Program-made: the position numbers and the translations under genes
Shown here: positions 1 through 11,835 of the stretch, piece by piece
Numbering within the stretch: position 1 is the stretch's first letter
Layout: the number at the start of each line of letters is the position of its first letter
Assembly (NCBI GenBank): GCA_017590115.1
Contig: JAGGNK010011336.1
Span: forward strand, 1,550,001-1,614,000
Reading direction: 5' to 3'
From: Montifringilla adamsi
Taxonomy: Eukaryota > Chordata > Aves > Passeriformes > Passeridae
Length of the DNA stretch: 64,000 bases
The notes under the pieces: generated by a model
Database searches by the model: none
The model's input: only the letters and a program-made list of their open reading frames with translations
Told to the model about the DNA's origin: nothing

Positions 1-41
1 CCAAAACAAAACCAAAAAACCACCCCACTCACCTCCCCCCA

Positions 42-81
<40 letters not shown>

Positions 82-330
82 CCCAACAAAAGCATTTTGG
101 TTTAGGCCCGGGGAANNNNNNNNNNNNNNNNNNNNNNNNNNNNNNNNNNNNNNNNNNNNNNNNNNNNNNNNNNNNNNNNNNNNNNNNNNNNNNNNNNNNN
201 NNNNNNNNNNNNNNNNNNNNNNNNNNNNNNNCCCCCCCCCAAAAAAAAAAAAAAAAAAAAACAAAAAACAAAAAAAAAAACCCACCAGCAAAGCATTTTG
301 GTTTAGGCTCTGGGAAAAGAAAACACTTAA
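1..330. repeat. Low-complexity A/C-rich sequence around an assembly gap
   Basis: Long A runs and C runs flank a block of unknown bases (N, about 116-231). The words 'agcattttggtttaggc' occur on both sides of the gap, at about 89-105 and 291-307. Each copy is preceded by an A-rich tract and followed by a G-rich 'ggggaa' or 'tgggaa'. The gap therefore sits inside a duplicated or tandemly repeated low-complexity segment. No gene is visible here. Confidence 0.85.
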
Positions 331-2040
331 AAAAAATATTTTAAAATATTTTATAAAAGTTGGGCTTCTCCATCCCTTTTTTTTTTTTTTTTTTGGAAGT
401 CACAATTTTTCTCCTATGACAAAGATTAGAAAAGGGCAGAGAAAAAGGGTGGAGTTTTTTCCAGCACCCCAGGTGGGCAGCAGATGTGTGAGAGAAGAAT
501 TCCTCCCCCGAATGTGAGAGGGATTTATCATTTGAGCTGGATGAGGAGCACAGAGTCCATCCCATCTTCCCAGTGCCAACCTCCATCTGCAAGGTGGGTT
601 CAAGTGCACCTTCCCTTGTAGTACCGTCCCAAGACAACCATGCCAGGGCAAGGCAGCTCCATCCACGGCCAGGCAGGGATGGATGGCTGGGGACACCCCA
701 GAGTGGCCATCACCCACACTCCCCCTGCCTCCTGCTCCCTGTGTGAACCCCATCACTTGGCTGTGTTAAGCTGGGCACTCTGGCAGAGACATTCACAGAC
801 CCAACCACACCAAACTGGTTTTCCCTGTCCAGGAGCAAAGTCCAAAGAAGGATTTGGCCTCCAGGGTCCATGTCTGCAATGAGCACTCGGTGGTTCTGGA
901 GGTGTGAGCTTTGACATTTGTCCTGTAAAGATCTGTGCATGCCTTGCTAAGGTTAAGCTGGGTTTCCCTGAGTTACCTGAGATCAGTGAAAATCAGGTCC
1001 ATGTGGAAGTAAAGGAAATAATGGGGGATTTCTGTTAAGTTGTTTCCTAAACTGATTTAATGCCTCCAACCTCGGCACCACCTACTTTCTCTTTCTTGTG
1101 CAAATATGCCTGTGCTTACCTGATTATTATTTGTCATTCAGCCCTGCAACGGTCAATTATTTGTGTTTGCTGGGTCATGCAATGCAGAACAAAAAGACAA
1201 CCAAATAAGTAGCATCTGCAGTAACACCCAAACAGCTGAATAGAGGCAATGGCTGGCAGTGGGTGGCCATTTGCCTGAGCCAGCAGTTTCACCCTCTGTG
1301 TGCCTGCAGAGAATGAGAAAGTGGCCATCTGACCCAACCCCTACCTTGGTGGAGGATGCTGTGCTGTGTTGAGCTGTGCAGAAAGCAGCCCCAGGTGGAA
1401 TACCCAACCCCCATAAGATGCTTGTGCAGCAGAGGCAGATGCAGTCATGGTGCTCTGGCCCCTGTGAGGTAGAAGCCACAGTATCTAAAACTCAGATCTT
1501 AGCCCAGTGGCCAGTTTCTGAGTGGCTAGGTGGTGACATATTACCCCTTATTGATGTGCTCACTGCAAAGCAATTAAAAGTCAGCAGTCAAAAAACCCCA
1601 CAGTTTTTGTCTAAAGAACATATTATTTGTCTGCAGCTGGAGTTCCTCCTCCCCCAGAAGTCCAGGCAGAGGAGGCTGGCAAAGCCTTTCAGACCACAGA
1701 ATGTGCTACAAAACTCATCCTGGGAGCTGCTTAGAGAGGTAAAAAAAAGCACCTAGAAGGGGATGCTCCCGAAGGTCCTGTCCCCAGCTGTGGTGCTGTG
1801 GGAGTCCCTTTACACAGCACATCAGGCAATGATCTCAGCATCACCATCAGGACAAAACCTGCCCCTGCCTCTCTCTCCCTCTTCCCAGCTCCCTCCCCTG
1901 GCCCAGAGACAGGTCCTGTGTGACCCTGCTGCTGTGTGATCAGGAACTCGGTAGCACTGCAGGTAAAACAGTCTCAGCCTGTGGAGTTCTGGCTCTATTT
2001 CTGTTACTACCAGTGAACACAACCTACTCATCACCCTTTC
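331..2040. other. Gene-free spacer
   Basis: I see no coding exon or recognisable RNA gene. A T run of about 18 bases lies at 377-394. Open frames here are short, overlap on both strands and resemble no family I know. Confidence 0.5.
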
Positions 2041-2400
2041 CTGAGCTGCTTGGGTGCTCAGGCATGAACCGGTTGGGTGACAATGCATAAATGGACTTGG
2101 TGCTGCTCCAAGGATTAATTGGGTGTCCATGCGTGAGCAAGCCAGGCACTGCTGAGTGACTCATTTGGGTGCCCATGCGTGGACAGAAGGGCTTCCCATG
2201 TGTGAATTGGTCAGGCAGTCATGGGGCATGGATGTGCTGCCCATGGATGATCTGGGCAGGCATTGTCTGGGGATTGATGCATGAATTAATAGGGTGCTCA
2301 TGCAGGCTTTCATCAGCTGCTCATGCATGAGCCTGTTGGGTGCTCCTGGGTGAGCTCACTGGAACCCATGGGTGAGTGCAGTAACCCTGCAGCTCATGCC
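2041..2400. repeat. Degenerate repeat field, 'gggTGCTCATGCATGAg' type
   Basis: About ten diverged copies of an 18-base word follow one another at irregular 20-50 base spacing. Examples are gggtgctcaggcatgaac near 2051, gggtgtccatgcgtgagc near 2121, gggtgcccatgcgtgg near 2166, a copy near 2236, another near 2291, agctgctcatgcatgagc near 2314 and a final copy near 2361. The core is CCATGCGTGA or CTCATGCATGA. It looks like an old minisatellite that has decayed. Related words reappear at 3040-3180. Confidence 0.6.
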
Positions 2401-3039
2401 CAGCTCACTCCTCTCCTTGAAGAACATCCTTAAAAGCCACTTGAAAACAAATCCATTATCAGCTTTCCTTTCAACGTCATCACAATCCTAATACCAAGCT
2501 CCCCTCTTGCTTTCAGCACACCAGACAGAAGGGTCAATACTGAAACAATGTGTGCATATGCACTACAATTTCACTCCTTGACCCTGGGGACCAGAGAGCC
2601 TGGGAGTTATTAGCATTACAACCCCAATTTTTTGTATGCTATGAACTCCACCCCTAACACCACGGACTAGAATACCAGGGTCAACATTATCAAAGGCCAA
2701 ATATATGTACTTGTCGTGACTTCACCCACTGTCCCCGAGGACAAGGATGGAGGAATTAATGTTGTAAAAACCTGGATGCAATACTTATTGCAAACACTCA
2801 TACCTGCAAAACACTTAGCCAGGAAGGCCACAGCAGTCTGAAAAATAACAAACCTCAGCCCTTGAACCTATTACAAATGTCAGGCCTTGTGCCTGCAAGT
2901 AAAAAACATTAGGGCAGTTTAAATGCAACACTTTTTCCATCTGTGTCCTCAGAGCTCTGTTCTCTCAAGTTGCCAACTTCATTCCTCCAGCTCAGTGATG
3001 GGGAGTGATGGTTGCCCACTTTCTGCAGAGAACACTTGT

Positions 3040-3180
3040 TAATGACTCTTCATGCTCATGTGTAGGTTGTTCAGCTGCTCGTGTGTAGGTGAATTGAGCA
3101 CTCGGGCAAATTGCTCTGGATGTGAAAGCAGGGGTTCCCTGGATGCTCATGCATAAGAGAATAGGATGCTCTTGCATGGA
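3040..3180. repeat. Second cluster of the degenerate TGCTCATG repeat
   Basis: Four words related to those at 2041-2400 lie here: catgctcatgtgtaggttg, agctgctcgtgtgtaggtg, ggatgctcatgcataagag and ggatgctcttgcatggag. The shared core and spacing suggest one original repeat field, split by the 640 bases between the clusters. Confidence 0.5.
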
Positions 3181-6100
3181 GGCAGGAGACCTCTCTGTTT
3201 GCACACAGCTGAGCAGGGGCTGTGTGGCACAGCCCAGCACAGCCCATCAGCAGAGGGTGAGCTCTGACTTTGGGCTGTTTTGCTCCTCCTTCCCCCTCCC
3301 CACAGCGCTGCATCTGCAAGCACAGCCCCAGCATCCCACAGCCTCTGCTTTAGGTCATGCTCCTGGGGTTTCATCAGCTGCTTTTGAGTCCCAAAACTCC
3401 TGAAATCCTCACAGACTGGAGAGTGAGGGGCAAGAAGGGATTGAGGTATGTGGGTGATATTTTCCATGGGCACATGACACTGGTGAAAAACACTACGTGT
3501 TTCTAGTCAAAGGCAGAGATTTGGCAATCCCAGGGCCAGCTATCAATTCCTTTAGTCATGTTAGTTAGCACCTTGCTTGGCAGCTGTCATTGCAGATGCT
3601 TGCAGAGTCACGACATGGAAATCCAGGGGTGCTAATGCAGCTCCAAGAAGCTGGAAGGGGGCAGGAGCTGGAATGATCCAAGTCACACCACTCACATACA
3701 GCTTCTTTCTGGAGCCTGTCCTCCAGCCTGGAGCACAGCCACCACACCCTCTAAGGGGTTCGACGTGTGAACCTCAGTCAGTGGGACATGGGGACACTGA
3801 TCTTTGGTGGCTCCCCTGCTGCCAGCTCTCCAAGAGAGGAAGTGTTGGGGTTGAGACACCTGGTGCTCACTGGGCTTCAAAGGTGAGGAAGTGTCTTGCT
3901 TACCCAGAGATATCTCTGGTGCAGGTCTGCCTGGCTGGGGAGGTTTGAGGGTCCTGGAGGCTTAGTCTGTTAGCAAAAGCCCGGTGTCCTCTCAGCAGGA
4001 CAAGTGAGCCAAATTATCGCAGGTAGCTGCTGATGCCAAGCAAATTTGGGGCTGCAGAGTGGAACCTCCTCAAGGCTTGGTCTGCATCTTCTCCTCAACT
4101 GTGCAAGGTGCCCAACACACTGTTCTCAGTGAACAATGCAACACAACACTGATGCCCCTAATCCCACTGAGCTGAGTGCGAGCTGGGGCCTTACTCAGGG
4201 GGCAGCATTCAGTTGGCATTGAGCTGGGCACAGAGCACAGCTTCCAAATTCATCCCTCAGGTGACAGCACCATCAGGAGACACTCAACCCACCCCATCAC
4301 AGATAGAAACACAGGGAGCCTCTGTCTGAAAACTGGAATAATTTCAAAGGCAGGATCACTGAGCACAGCAGGAATGTGAAATTATCACCATGGAGAAGCA
4401 GACTTCGGCTTGAAGCATCCCAAAACGATTTCTCCTATGGCTCTGAAAACGGTTCACAGAAGCCATAAATACACCACATTCACAATGACACCTCGTGGCA
4501 GGGTAACTCCGTATGAATGGCCAGGGATGAATTCCTGCAGGGTGAATTGCTCAACAGGCTGCCTGTATTTACCTCCACGCCTACAAAACCTGCAGGCAGA
4601 GTGTGCTCCTGCCTGATACCACCACCTTGTCCCCAAACCCACGTAATTCTTTGGGCAGTTTCTGAAAGCCCTGTGGCACCACTGAGGGAAGTCACTGAGC
4701 AGCCTCAGACAAGCCTTGAGGAGCAGCTGGTGCACGGTGGCAGGACACAGCATGTCCCTTGTCCCCAGCCACCATGCCCTGCACGGAGCAGTCTCTGACT
4801 CCCTGGGAATGGGCACTTGGGGAAAACTGACCATGGGGGATGGGTGAGCCAAACACAAAGGGCTTTTTTCACTGCGTTTAAAGAAAACAGCTTTAATGGG
4901 AAGAGAGGAGTTATGGTAATAGAGGGAAATCTGAGGGCAGGCAGGGATCTGCCTCCCATTGCAAAAGGCAGCGGGAGGGGGTTGCTTTGCCTGAAGACAG
5001 GATTAGCTGGCATTTCAAGAGGAGGTGGCTGAGGAAAGTATTTGGTAGGAAAAATCACATGCTTCAAGTGTGCACTGAAGTTTCAGGAACCATTTCCATA
5101 TGCTTCTGAAATATTTCCTGCTTGACAAAGCCACAGAGAACCCTGACAAGGACCAGAAGAGGAGTCTGGTGCTGCCTCGTGTGGCATCTCTTCAAACAGC
5201 TCCGCAGGAAGGACTCAGAGCTTGCCAGAACAGGTATTTCTTGCTGCACTTTCTTCTCTGAGTAAGGAGACATCTTCATACACATTAATATACACAAGCA
5301 TCTGGAGGCCAGGCAAGCCCAGTAATACTGCCTGCACGAGAAAGCCTGATATGTGTAAAGAGCATGAAAAGACTTGCAAAGCAGTGGTGGCTTCTCACTC
5401 AGAGGCCACCAAACTCTAGAAGGTAATAGGGCTGTGGATGCCAAAATAATCCATCAGGTGGGAGAAGGAAAACTTGAGTACTCTGAGGAAGGATTGAAGA
5501 GTTGTGTAATAATAGATGAGACTTAAAAAATTGTCTGTGGCCCCAGGAAGACGGTCCCTGCACAGGTTGGTGGGTCCTGAGAGGGCCTTGCTGCTGCTCC
5601 AGAACTGTATTTAAAGCTCAAACCATTGGCGTGATCTCAGCTGTAACAAAAGGAGAGATGCTTCAAATGACTTTCACAAGAAAAGTTATCACAAACACTA
5701 TCCATCATTTCACCATGGATGGGGTGTGATTGATTTTCATCCTGCCCTTTAGGGAGAGACAGGATCAAGATGAGCTTTGTTCTTAGATCTTAATAGACTT
5801 TAAATAGATCCCTCCAGCCATGAGATGTCCACATGTGCAACTCTCCTATTCCTCCTGCCTTTGCTGAACACTGAAACCGTTCCAAAAGAGCATTTCCAGA
5901 GGAAAGGCTGCCATTCCTTATGGATTTAAGAGGGCTCATAAGCACGTGTTCCCCCTTGCCACAACTGCTGAAGCACTCAGCTGGGAATCTGCTCGGCAGG
6001 AGAGGCTTCAAAACATTTTTACAAGAGCTCTGGCAACAAAAGATGTATGTCAGGACACCAGATAAAACACTTAAAAGGTGATTGGAGTTGAGTTGACTTT

Positions 6101-9100
6101 CCAGCCACTGGAGTTTATTGCACTGGAAAGCAAGCACCTGTGGCTGGGTGAACACTCCCTGTCTGCAGAGAGACTCAGGGTGCTCAGAGCCTCTTCTTCC
6201 TCCTCTTCCTCTGGTGCTACCCACAGTTCCCATTTTGGGCTTAGTTTAGTTTTTAGGATGTAATCCCTTCCCTCTCCTTTTTTTTTCTTTTTTTTTTTTT
6301 TGTTTCAGCTCAGGCAGTCATGTGCCTGACAACTCGAAGCAAAGTAATTTCACTCTGTTTCCAAGTCATTCAACTCCTGAAAATCAACTTACTCCTCATT
6401 TTCAATTAGGACTGAAGTAATTTTTAAAAGCAAAGATAATTTCAAAAGCAAAGTTATTTAGAAATATTTTTAATGTTTCAACTGTTTAAAAACGTTTCAT
6501 TTTGATAATTTGGGGTGGCTTTTTTCCAAAATTATTTTATTATGGAAATTATCAGTATAAGTTGTGCAGCATTGGAAAGAAGGCTGCTGTGCCTGTGTGG
6601 CACAAATGACAGGAGGAAGAATTTGGAGGTTTTGTGGAGTCCTGTGCAAGAAGGGCCTGTTCAGTGTGGGGTTTCCTCTGCTCCTCCAGCCCTCTGACCC
6701 CAGATGGCTTTTTGCTCTCCCACAGGGGGTATGGGCCTATGTGTACATGATACATCACTTCGCTGCTTTCTCATGGTGAGAAAGATTTATTTGTAGAAAG
6801 CATTTCTGAAATTTAGGACTGAATCCTATGACCTGGCCCTGGTGTCCTTTTGGCTGGGAGTGGGGGGGTCTCAGCATTCAGTGGGAATTCATAGGTAAAG
6901 ATGCCTGTTAAGGAGTCCCACCTATATGAAAATACACCTTTGCCATAGGGGCAGCTTTGCATCTCCTCAAACACAGCTCAAAAAGATGCTTTTTGTCGCT
7001 CTGATGCAGGTGTGAGTCCATTTCCCCCAGACCACAGAGGGAGCATTGGGAAATAAGGCAAGATTTGGACTCATGCAATAGAGTTCTGGCTATGAAAACA
7101 TCTCCAGTGCAGGCTTCCTTGTGCTTCCTTTGTCCTGAGAGACCAACCCAGCCCAGCTAATACTGAAGGGAATTCAAATGGGCCGTGTGCCCAGTGCCCC
7201 AGGAAATCTCCACGGTTGCCTGGCTGCTCCCACCAGTCCATGGCAATCCCATAAAGGCTGGGTAATACAATAATACCATTCCCTTAGGCCCCAGCTCAGA
7301 AACACACTCAGGCACTTGTAAAACCTTAGGCCTATACTTAAATCCCGGAGCTTTTATTCCCTTAAGCCACGTGTGCTTTCTCCACATGCTGAGCCAGGAT
7401 GCTCGTGCACAGGGTAGGAAAATGCTGCTTCAGCCTGCTGATAGCTCTGATACAGGATCAATACCTGAGCAGAGCACCTCTCCCAGAGGACACTGGAATA
7501 GATCTCCCACGTGGAAGAGAGCAGAGCAGGTTTGGCTCAGCCCTTCCATTGACACCATCCATCAGATAAGATCAGATCACAAACTGCCCAGACAGATGTT
7601 ACATTATTTATTAGGGCAAGCTACTGGTCTGAGGCCTGAGGCCAAGCAGGAGAGGGAGAAGACAGCAGAGAAGAAAAAACACAATTTCTTAACCTCCAGA
7701 ATAAAGGGGCTTGAGAAAGAGGGAGCATAAAGCATCTGTACAATTTATGCCTACATCAGACACATGTTTTTTTTAATGGGTGTTTTCCTACTCCTTAGTG
7801 AAGAAAGGAGACCCCTGAATACATGGGATTATGCAGATTTCCTCACTCAGAGGTTCTGGGACTCCTCAAGAGACAAGCAGTGACCAGTGCCCAAATTTGC
7901 CAAGCACCGAGTCACAATCACTGGCGGGCAACTACAGCTATTTTAGAGTTTTCAGACCCAGTGGCAGGATGGGAGGTGGAAGACGCCCAGAGGCAAATCC
8001 AAAGCCAGTGGTGAAGCTTTCTTCTGGATGCCTTGCTGATGCTGTGGTCACTGGAGCATCTTCATCCCCAGCCCAAACATGCACACCTTGACCCATGGGG
8101 ACCCTGGAGGCAGCAGCTTTTCCTCCACAGCCATGCCCAGCAAGCCCTGCTCATGGCACTGCCAGCTCTTAGCTCAGACACCCCAAAACCAGCTCCCAGG
8201 ATCCACCAGCTGCGGCAGAGGCGGCTCACAGGGGAGGGGTGAGAGGTGCCTCTCACCAAGGTGCAACACCAAGATGCTGTGAAGGGACAGGTAGTGAGGC
8301 AAGAGTGAAGTGACATCATTCTTGGACTTAATAGCAACAATAAATATTAGTAATATGTTGTTATTATTATAGCTGACAGAAGCATTCAAGCAGGGGGCAC
8401 TAATTCTCCATTTCAGCAGAGAATTTGCTGATTTTTCTTGAAGGTACAGCAGCTTCTGCTGCTGCCTCCCTGCTGCCACTGCTGCTGCAGGGCTTGACTT
8501 CCCGTGCTGCAGCCTGGCTGAGAAGGTACTGGGTGGGAATTCGGAGCTGCAGTGGTTGCTGCCTCCTCCCAACAGCTCTGGGTGTGTGGCTGGGTGCTGG
8601 AGAAACCTCAGCCACCGAGGTGGAGGCAAGGACAAAAGAATAGGAGCACAGGGAGAAAGCAGCACTGGGAGGTCTTGGTGTAGGGTTTCAAACACTTTTG
8701 GTGTGGCTGGAAATAACCGGAGGGGGCTGTTTCTGGGCAACTTTGTGCAACTTTTTTCTTGCAACAGTGCAAACCAGACTAGGTTGGAGCAGGAAAAGCT
8801 GGAGGAGGTGAGGTGGAGCTGTGCTCTGCTTGCTGCCGCTGAGGTGGGCTCAGGCAGGGGAGAAGCTCTGAAGGCTGATGAATGAATTACCCACCAGGGG
8901 CTCATGAATTGACCACTGGGGGCTGGAAACTGGGGCAGTGCTGCCGGCACAAGGAGCAGCAGGAAAAAGAGGTGTCCATGGACCTTGCTTGTTCTATTGA
9001 CCCAAGCAGCTCTCTGCACACCAGGAGCCTCAGCACAGCCAGTCAGGGCAAGTCCTGGTGCAATGTGATTTTGTAGAGGGCTAAGCCAAAGTCTTGCTTC

Positions 9101-11754
9101 CCCCAGAGCTGCCTTTAGCGGTGAAGGGTTCTCTGCCTCGTCCCTCCACCCTCTAAGCTCCCTCAGACAATGTTTCTGGTGACTTCAGGTCATATTTAAC
9201 TTATCCCCATTCATTTCTTTTCATGCAACAATTTTTGTTGACTCTCCTCCTTCCTCTACATGCTCCTCTTTTCCCTAGTAAAGCCTCCTGTCCAAAAAAC
9301 CCTGGTGCCATGGTCTAACCCTGCTGGTGGCTGTCTGAAGGATGGTGGTCATGACATCAACCCAAACAGGACTGTGTTCACTCTACCTGCAGCATCAACC
9401 ACCCAGGTCCCTAAAACCTGTCACTGCCACCCTCCCTCTTCCTTATTCCCATTACATCCACATCTCCTCCTCTTACATATGGTTATGAGCTGTGCCTGAG
9501 GTCCCACAGATCCCATGTCCCCTTGGGCATGCACAACTCACATTCTTTGTGGCCAAAGGAGTTATCCCTTCAGCTGAGACAGATCTGCTTAAGTCTCCTA
9601 CCCTGCTGGGGAAAAACCTGAGTGCTCTCAGCATCCACAGATGGCATTGCTACACACCCTGAACCCCTTTCTCAAGGGTGTCACCCCCAAAAACCCACAT
9701 GCAGAGAGATAGGAGGCATGTTTGAGAGGAGAAATTGCAGGAATCATGCACAGAATGGCGTGGTAGGAAGTGAAGGGGAATAGGGATGGTGCAGCCTTGG
9801 ACTGGTGGCATTCCAGCTGGGATCACCTGTTCCTCCATCCACCAAAGCAGAACCTTCCCCCAGCTCCCTTTTGTCCACACAGGGCTGGTCACCACCAACC
9901 AACCATGCAGGAATTGCACCCACCACACTCTTTAACCAAGGTGGGATCCTTTTATGTGCCAGAGGTTCTCTCCTTCCCTAGGTGCCTTCTCTCCTGGGTG
10001 CCTGGAATGGCTCCAGGGCAGCGGGAGCAGGTGCAGTCGTGTCCAGGCACGACCAAAGTGCTACAGCAGAGTTATCTCTGTGCTCACTGAGGACCAGGCA
10101 ACCCCACTGCACAAAGGCAAATTCTGGGGCTTTAATTAGCCAAGCAGGGAAACACTGTTCTGTCTTTAAAGCAATCGATGTCTGTTTAAAGGGAAAAACA
10201 AAGGCTTTGAAATCAGAGATTTAGAAGGAGGGAGAAAGAACTGAGCTCAAAATTATTCCATTGCTCAGTGGCATCGCTTTGAACCAGAAGATTTTTTGGA
10301 AAAAAAAAATCCATCCCTCTTGTCCCTCCTCTGAAAATAGTCCTTGGGGGTGTCAGGGCTCCCTTTCATTGGAGGGTCCAGCTTTCCGAGGCATTGGGAA
10401 CTGCAAAGAAAGTAGGAAGGGGTGAAAAACATGTCTCAAAGGAAAACTTCCTGGGTGCTGCTGGACCACTGCCTCCATCACCTCCCAAGCTCTCTGGCAC
10501 CCAGATGTCTTGCACCAAAGCCATGACCAGCAAGCTTTTTCTTTTTTTTTTCATCAAGCTTATAAGATAATAACTATATTAAGATCTGCACCCAACAAGA
10601 CACACATCTAAAACTGAAAGCTGCACAGCAGAGGGGCTCAGGAGATCAAAGGTTTTTCTGTCTTCCTTGAAGTTGTGCTTGAAACAAACAACTATTGTTT
10701 TCAAATCCTGCATTTTATTCAAAGCTCAGTTGGAGCTGATGTCGTGCCTGTTTATTTTCAGTTGCTAGTGGTTTGTCTGCAACCAAAATAAGTCTTTTCT
10801 TAATCCTTTCTTTGCAACATCACTCGAGGAATGGGAGCCATAAGTGTCCCCATGCCAGACCCTCAGGGTGCCACGGGCTCATCCTGCCCAGGACAGCCCT
10901 GAAGTCTTTCATGCATAGTCCCACACTGCATTTTGGAGATGTGCTTTGAGGTTTTACTGCTGCAGTGTCTCAGTGCTGTTGCCAAGTGCTCACCACAGAA
11001 TTTCCTCTGTTTGCAGGGCTCTGCCAGCAGTGGCCCAGCACTCACTGTGACCTTCTACACTTTGATTTTTAGCACCAAGTCCCATTTTAGACAGAACCCA
11101 TTAAAATCATTAGGTGTTACCATATAAATCTCCATCTGCCACGTCACAAGGTAAGTGACATTTCCTGACAGCATGTTTCATCACCACAGGACCTATTTTT
11201 AAAGCACTGATTTAAAGTTGTAATGAATATCAGGGATTAGCATGCTGCTGAATCCACTTCTGCCCAAAACCCCTAAAGTTTTGGACTCTTTTATTCTACT
11301 TTTCCTAGGAAGGACTGTGACACTTTTAAGATTTGTTTATTGGTGTGTACCAGTTGGCACAGTCCTGCAGTCTCCATTGAGTAGGGACACTTGTCTAATT
11401 TCAGCCAGACATTTCAGAGGGTAGAACCCTCCAAGATTGTTATTAAACTCCATAGTTTTTTTTCACAAAGAATGGTGAGTGGTTATAAAATTAAAAATTT
11501 TGATGATGGCTCTGGCTGTGGGTTATCCCATCCCATATCCAACATCAGAGAATCCACATGAGAGAGCTGATGAAAAGCAGACTTTTAGGCACACTGAGCA
11601 GGTCACTCCTGTAAAGCATCTCAAATTCAGATTCACACTTCTCCTCTGTTTCTTTCCAAGATCAATAATAAAAATGATGGAGGATAAATTGAGAGGGGCT
11701 AAAACACAACTTCACCCAAGTGTGCTGTGTTCCTTCACTGTTTCACTCCAGGTC

Positions 11755-11835
11755 CTTCTCTTGTGTTCTTCTTCTCATTGTTGTTGCTGTTCTTCTCCTC
11801 CTCCTTTTTCTTCATCTTCTTCTTCATTGTTGCTC
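11755..11835. repeat. Pyrimidine-rich (CTT/CTC) tract
   Basis: An imperfect run of TTC, CTC and TTG triplets on the plus strand. It makes a serine/leucine-rich shadow frame on plus and a lysine/glutamate-rich one on minus. It is simple sequence and gives no support for a gene. Confidence 0.75.

Noticed and set aside
8174..9019. 281-codon open frame on minus with a hydrophobic start resembling a signal peptide
   Set aside because: It begins with GTG, not ATG. The first internal Met is far in, composition is low-complexity (poly-Asn from TTA repeats), and overlapping frames are also open. No family resemblance.
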